From contig DAJQ01000033.1 in assembly GCA_002496395.1 (NCBI GenBank), positions 17,246 through 43,944 of the forward strand: a stretch of DNA of 26,699 nucleotides, in the 5' to 3' direction. Position numbers and translations under genes: made by a program. Origin of the DNA: Methanocorpusculaceae archaeon UBA456 (GTDB taxonomy: Archaea > Halobacteriota > Methanomicrobia > Methanomicrobiales > Methanocorpusculaceae). Below the pieces are notes generated by a model. It did not search any database, was not told the DNA's origin, and worked only from the letters and a program-made list of their open reading frames with translations. How positions within the stretch are numbered: the first letter of the stretch is position 1; every line of letters starts with the position of its first letter. Of the stretch, positions 23,334-26,699 are shown one piece after another.

Positions 23334-24806
23334 TCAAAAAGATGTATTCTCTTCTTTTAGAGCGTGTTTTCTCCAGACCTCCTCACGTTTCATCGGCCCA
23401 CTGTTATAGCTGCAGAATGGGATGATCCTTCCATCAGGTGTTGCATAATGGATACAGCACCGATTTACCCGGTTGATGTCATAGTTATAATTATCCATAA
23501 AATGCATGGTTCCGATGAAGAGCGCATTCCAGTGGAATTTTCTGAGAGCATCAAAATTCTGGTGAATCAGGGCATTTGTAATGAGTCCATAGAAATCAAT
23601 CTTATCCGGATGATCATTCTTCATGGTGGTGCGGAGATGATTGACACCCTCAAGGAGGGTTCGGTATTTATTGATCGTTCCTTTCTTCTTCAAACCCTCT
23701 GCAATGGTATCAATCGACTTAAAAAAGTCATCAACATCCACCATTCTGTTCACCGGAACAAGCCCGTTTTCTGTGACGAAGAGGTAGGTGGCTGCTCCAC
23801 AGTGTGGGTTTGCGGTAAACTGTATCTGGGGGCGTCCGGTATATGATTCTACCAGATCGATGATCGGCTCGACACATGGGATCGGATAGAAGTCTGCTGC
23901 TTGTAGTGTTCCCTCTGTCTGCTCTTCAATTCCTTTGAGAAGATCGGGAATAGTGATCCGTTCCTTTTCGATATCGTCATTGCTTGCTGCACCTGTAAAT
24001 GCAACCGGCTGGAAGTTGACTCCCCTGACAACATCGATATTCTCGGCTGCAAACCTGATGATGGAACCAGCCTCATGATGGTTCTTCCCACCAATAATCG
24101 TCGGGACAAGGACGATTCCAACTTTCATTTCCCGGCAGTTTTCAATGGCTTTTTTGCCGATCTCCAAATGAGGATTTGTTTCTCTGGTGACACCATCAAA
24201 ATGGAGATAGATTGTAGAAACACCCGCATCTTTCAGGTCTGAAACAAGCTGTTTATCCTGTGCAAGCCTGATCCCGTTTGTTGCAATCTGTACCTGGTTG
24301 AATCCATATTCTTTTGCTTTTCTGACGATCTCGGGAAGGTCGTTACGCATCGTCGGTTCACCGCCTGAAAGCTGAACTGCCGGGGGTGGAACCGGCTTTT
24401 GGGATCGGAGGAGCAGAAACATCTCTTCTATCTGCTCCATCGTTGGCTCATAGATAAAACCACATGCGCGGGCATTTGCAAAACAGAATTCGCAATTCAG
24501 GTTGCAGCGATTTGTGACATCAATATTTGCAAGCAGTGTTCCTGACTTGTGTTCAGAACAGAGACCACAATCATTTGGGCATCCACTCGGGCTTTCAGGC
24601 AGCCAGGTGTTTTGTACACCTTGGCCGATGGCATTATAGGCATCAAACCTGCGATACATTGCGTAATCTGACCAGTACAATGATCTGAAGCTGCCATGTT
24701 CCGGACATTCACGGCAGATCCAAACAGCATTATCTTCTTCGATCAGATCCGCATCAAGCACCGTTCTGCAAACCGGGCAGATACTTTTTGTCTTTTTGAT
24801 CAGCAT
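23334..24806 (-). CDS. tes: Tetraether lipid synthase (radical SAM, MJ0619-like)
   Basis: A 490-residue radical SAM protein with a full set of metal motifs. They are an N-terminal rubredoxin-like zinc site (Cys10, Cys13, Cys31, Cys34), a CPNDCGLCSEH cluster (Cys76, Cys80, Cys83), the radical SAM triad CNLNCEFC (Cys101, Cys105, Cys108) followed by LSGGEPTMR, and a C-terminal CCIHYATPDGRIIPFC. This is the MJ0619 family, first proposed to methylate tetrahydromethanopterin and later shown to join two archaeol chains into tetraether lipids. The divergent neighbour carS (CDP-archaeol synthase) supports the lipid role. A GGTGA Shine-Dalgarno lies about 7-10 nt before the ATG. Confidence 0.8.
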   Translation of the reverse strand: MLIKKTKSICPVCRTVLDADLIEEDNAVWICRECPEHGSFRSLYWSDYAMYRRFDAYNAIGQGVQNTWLPESPSGCPNDCGLCSEHKSGTLLANIDVTNRCNLNCEFCFANARACGFIYEPTMEQIEEMFLLLRSQKPVPPPAVQLSGGEPTMRNDLPEIVRKAKEYGFNQVQIATNGIRLAQDKQLVSDLKDAGVSTIYLHFDGVTRETNPHLEIGKKAIENCREMKVGIVLVPTIIGGKNHHEAGSIIRFAAENIDVVRGVNFQPVAFTGAASNDDIEKERITIPDLLKGIEEQTEGTLQAADFYPIPCVEPIIDLVESYTGRPQIQFTANPHCGAATYLFVTENGLVPVNRMVDVDDFFKSIDTIAEGLKKKGTINKYRTLLEGVNHLRTTMKNDHPDKIDFYGLITNALIHQNFDALRKFHWNALFIGTMHFMDNYNYDINRVNRCCIHYATPDGRIIPFCSYNSGPMKREEVWRKHALKEENTSF

Positions 24807-24851
24807 TCTTGATTCACCCGCGAAAACCTTCAGAGTAAGTATGTGATACAG

Positions 24852-24862
24852 TATTTTTTAAA
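24852..24862. promoter_or_regulatory. Shared TATA-like region between tes and carS
   Basis: TATTTTTTAAA reads as a TATA-like element in both directions. It is about 28 bp before the carS ATG at 24886 (leaderless start likely). On the minus strand it is about 46-56 bp before the tes ATG at 24806, which leaves a short leader with a GGTGA ribosome binding site. The 79-bp gap therefore probably controls both lipid genes. Confidence 0.45.
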
Positions 24863-24885
24863 CCTTCCACTATAGTACATAGGAT

Positions 24886-25443
24886 ATGAGTGATATCGAT
24901 ATCTATTCGCTCATCATTATCGGCATATCCGCACTCTGGGTGATGCTTCCGGCTTATCTTCCAAATCCGGTTGCAGCAGCTCTTGGTGGCGGGAGGCCAA
25001 TTGATGGTGGAAGATGCTGGCGTGATGGCAGAAGGATATTTGGTGATGGCAAGACAATCAAAGGCCTGGTTTTTGGGATCGTTGGAGGTGTGGTCATCGG
25101 TCTTCTTCAGATTCTTATCCAATCCCATGCAGAGATCGTCTGGTTACCAGAACATACGTTCGTATCGATCACCCTTCTTGCGGCCGGGGCACTCCTCGGC
25201 GATCTGTCAAAGAGTTTTCTGAAGAGGCGACGGGGGGTTGAAAGGGGTGAGAAATGGCCGGTTGCCGATCAGTTCGATCTTGTTATTGGCGCATTTATCC
25301 TGCTTCTTATCTTTGATCCCGAATGGTTGTTTTCTGCGATCACAATCGGAATTGCAATTGCAATTCTGATCCTCACCCCGGTTCTTCATCGTGGAACAAA
25401 TATTATTGGCTATGCACTTGGAATAAAGGATGTACCATGGTAG
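24886..25443 (+). CDS. carS: CDP-archaeol synthase
   Basis: A 185-residue integral membrane protein that activates unsaturated archaetidic acid (DGGGP) with CTP, the committed step to polar archaeal lipids. About five hydrophobic segments span the chain. The family motif IFGDGKTIKGLVFG (51-64) sits after the first helices, preceded by LPNPVAAALGGG, and a basic FLKRRRGVERGEKWPVADQFD loop holds the conserved polar residues. The ATG is probably the first transcribed codon or close to it; AGGAT just before it is only a weak Shine-Dalgarno. Its end overlaps the pyrE start by 7 bp. Confidence 0.9.
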   Translation: MSDIDIYSLIIIGISALWVMLPAYLPNPVAAALGGGRPIDGGRCWRDGRRIFGDGKTIKGLVFGIVGGVVIGLLQILIQSHAEIVWLPEHTFVSITLLAAGALLGDLSKSFLKRRRGVERGEKWPVADQFDLVIGAFILLLIFDPEWLFSAITIGIAIAILILTPVLHRGTNIIGYALGIKDVPW

Positions 25444-25949
25444 ACGATATTTCATCACTCCTGATTCAGTATCATGCAATTGAATTTGGTGAGTTTACAC
25501 TGGCTTCCGGCCAGAAGAGCTCATATTATGTTGATATAAAGCAGGCAGTGACACATCCCGATCTGCTTAGTGCAATCGGTCGCATTGTGTCTGAAGCATA
25601 TGATTTTGAACTGGTTGCCGGTGTTGCAGTCGGGGGTGTCCCGCTTGCAGTTGCAGTATCGCTTGTGTCGGGGAAACCCTATGCAATCATCCGTGCGACT
25701 GAGAAAGATCATGGGAAAGCTGCGCGGATTATCGGAGATGTAGCTGGCAGGAGGGTGCTTCTCATTGAAGATGTTACTACATCCGGTGGCTCCGCCATCT
25801 ATGGAGTCGAAGAATTACGGCGGGCTGGTGCTTGTGTAGATACGGTAGTAACCATTGTCGATCGTGAGCAGGGTGCAGCATCACGTATGGAGAAGGCAGG
25901 CATCTCTTTCTGCCCGCTTGTACGGGTAAGCGATCTTTTGAAAAAGTGA
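25437..25949 (+). CDS. pyrE: Orotate phosphoribosyltransferase
   Basis: A 170-residue PyrE that joins orotate to PRPP. ASGQKSSYYVDIK near the N-terminus and the PRPP-binding motif LLIEDVTTSGGSA (108-120) are diagnostic, and GVAVGGVPLAVA and YAIIRATEKDHGK are typical of archaeal forms. The ATG at 25437 lies inside the carS end (7-bp overlap), so the two are translationally coupled; the open frame upstream to 25323 is only the carS overlap. With pyrC at 18889 this is the second pyrimidine gene in the window. Confidence 0.94.
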   Translation: MVDDISSLLIQYHAIEFGEFTLASGQKSSYYVDIKQAVTHPDLLSAIGRIVSEAYDFELVAGVAVGGVPLAVAVSLVSGKPYAIIRATEKDHGKAARIIGDVAGRRVLLIEDVTTSGGSAIYGVEELRRAGACVDTVVTIVDREQGAASRMEKAGISFCPLVRVSDLLKK

Positions 25950-25952
25950 GAG

Positions 25953-25959
25953 TATAATA
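25953..25959 (+). promoter_or_regulatory. TATA box upstream of purD
   Basis: TATAATA is centred about 22 bp before the ATG at 25978, suggesting a separate, nearly leaderless promoter for purD right after the pyrE stop. An AGGAG at 25959-25963 is too far from the ATG to be a good ribosome binding site. Confidence 0.35.
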
Positions 25960-25977
25960 GGAGAAGGGTTCAAATAC

Positions 25978-26699
25978 ATGAGCATGAATTACCTGGTTGT
26001 GGGTGGTGGCGGAAGGGAGCACGCACTTGCACGAGCACTCTCCTGCAATCCAGAGTCCGTACTCTATGCCGTGATGTCTCATCCAAATCCCGGCATTACT
26101 GCACTCTGCCGTGATTTTTTACTTGCAAGCGAAACTGATACTGAGGCAATTGTCAGATATGCGAAGACCGAAGAGATCGACTATGCAGTGATTGGACCTG
26201 AGGCTCCATTACATGCCGGTGTTTCCGATGCCCTGCTTGAGTGTGGTATTGGATGTCTTGGACCGACCCGGGCAGCCGCCCGGATCGAGACCGACAAAGC
26301 CTTCTGCAGACAGCTCATGAAGGAGTACCAGATCGATGGTCTTCCTGCATATCGCATCTTTTCTGATCCTGAGGATGCAGTGGATTTTATCTCATCACAT
26401 GAAGATGATGTTGTCATCAAACCAATCGGCCTGACAGGAGGAAAAGGCGTCAAGGTGATGGGAGAACAGGTTGATCGTGCAGGTGCTCTTGAGTACGCCC
26501 GCTCAATTCAGGGAGGTATGGTCATTGAAGAGCGTCTCATTGGCGAGGAATTCACCCTTATGGCATTTGTCGATGGCAATTCTCTCATCCCTATGCCCCT
26601 TGTCCAGGATCATAAGCGTGCTTTTGAGGGTGATACCGGTCCAAATACTGGTGGAATGGGATCATACAGCATGCCTGATCACCGGCTCCCCTTTGTCTG
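25978..26699 (+). CDS. purD: Phosphoribosylamine-glycine ligase, 3' end outside window
   Basis: The first 240 or so residues of PurD (GARS), the ATP-grasp enzyme that makes glycinamide ribonucleotide in purine synthesis. The N-domain has MNYLVVGGGGREHALARAL and HPNPGI, then IGPEAPLHAGVSD and LGPTRAAARIETDKAF. The ATP-grasp part shows VIKPIGLTGGKGVKVM, IEERLIGEEFTLMAF and PLVQDHKRAFEGDTGPNTGGMGSY. The gene runs off the right edge still open. ATGs at 25978 and 25984 are both in frame. Confidence 0.93.
   Translation, partial: MSMNYLVVGGGGREHALARALSCNPESVLYAVMSHPNPGITALCRDFLLASETDTEAIVRYAKTEEIDYAVIGPEAPLHAGVSDALLECGIGCLGPTRAAARIETDKAFCRQLMKEYQIDGLPAYRIFSDPEDAVDFISSHEDDVVIKPIGLTGGKGVKVMGEQVDRAGALEYARSIQGGMVIEERLIGEEFTLMAFVDGNSLIPMPLVQDHKRAFEGDTGPNTGGMGSYSMPDHRLPFV

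Overview
The window looks like chromosomal DNA of a methanogenic archaeon, most likely order Methanomicrobiales. The support is archaeal-type DnaG, single XerA-type recombinase, FtsZ with a CdrS-like regulator, CarS and a tetraether lipid synthase, an MJ0619/MJ0620-like gene pair (tetraether synthase plus a probable tetrahydromethanopterin ligase), archaeosine RaSEA, CobY-type cobamide synthesis, DUF5806, DUF373, UPF0146 and UPF0058. Coding density is high, with short gaps, overlapping operon genes and several probably leaderless promoters. The exception is one gene-free block at 4777-6866.

Layout. 1-171 is the tail of a PCNA-binding protein (PIP box at its very end, perhaps RfcL). Then come UPF0146 (-), archaemetzincin (+), a stand-alone Cas1 homologue (+) with no CRISPR array or other cas gene in the window, acylphosphatase (-), and a DUF5806-glmM pair (-). 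The 2.1 kb block 4777-6866 has no convincing gene. It is framed by a perfect 23-bp inverted repeat whose copies start exactly 1800 bp apart, and it holds a remnant resembling the end of an IS21-family element, a G-quadruplex-type motif and a highly symmetric 11-6-11 dif-like site. It leads into a XerA-type tyrosine recombinase gene whose start codon overlaps another copy of one dif-like arm. Next are DUF373 and a tautomerase (-), a COG1340 coiled-coil protein (-), and cdrS-ftsZ (-; cdrS is a 59-codon gene).

From 12129 on: cobD-cobY (cobamide nucleotide-loop assembly), a TIGR00300-family ornithine cyclodeaminase, RaSEA (-) divergent from a secreted, C-terminally anchored protein, tRNA-Ser(UGA), a tightly overlapping hypC-hypA-hypE-pyrC operon (NiFe-hydrogenase maturation plus pyrimidine synthesis), a DUF167 gene, dnaG, UPF0058, an ATP-grasp ligase (probably MptN) and a tetraether lipid synthase (-). 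The last is divergent from carS-pyrE and a 3'-truncated purD.

Main points of interest: (1) a solo Cas1 whose expected catalytic Glu and His appear replaced by His and Asn; (2) a XerA/dif-like module inside an inverted-repeat-bounded gene-free block; (3) paired palindromes around the cdrS-ftsZ promoter that look like a ribbon-helix-helix operator; (4) two membrane ether-lipid genes (tes and carS) reading away from one shared AT-rich promoter region. All identifications come from reading motifs; no database search was possible.
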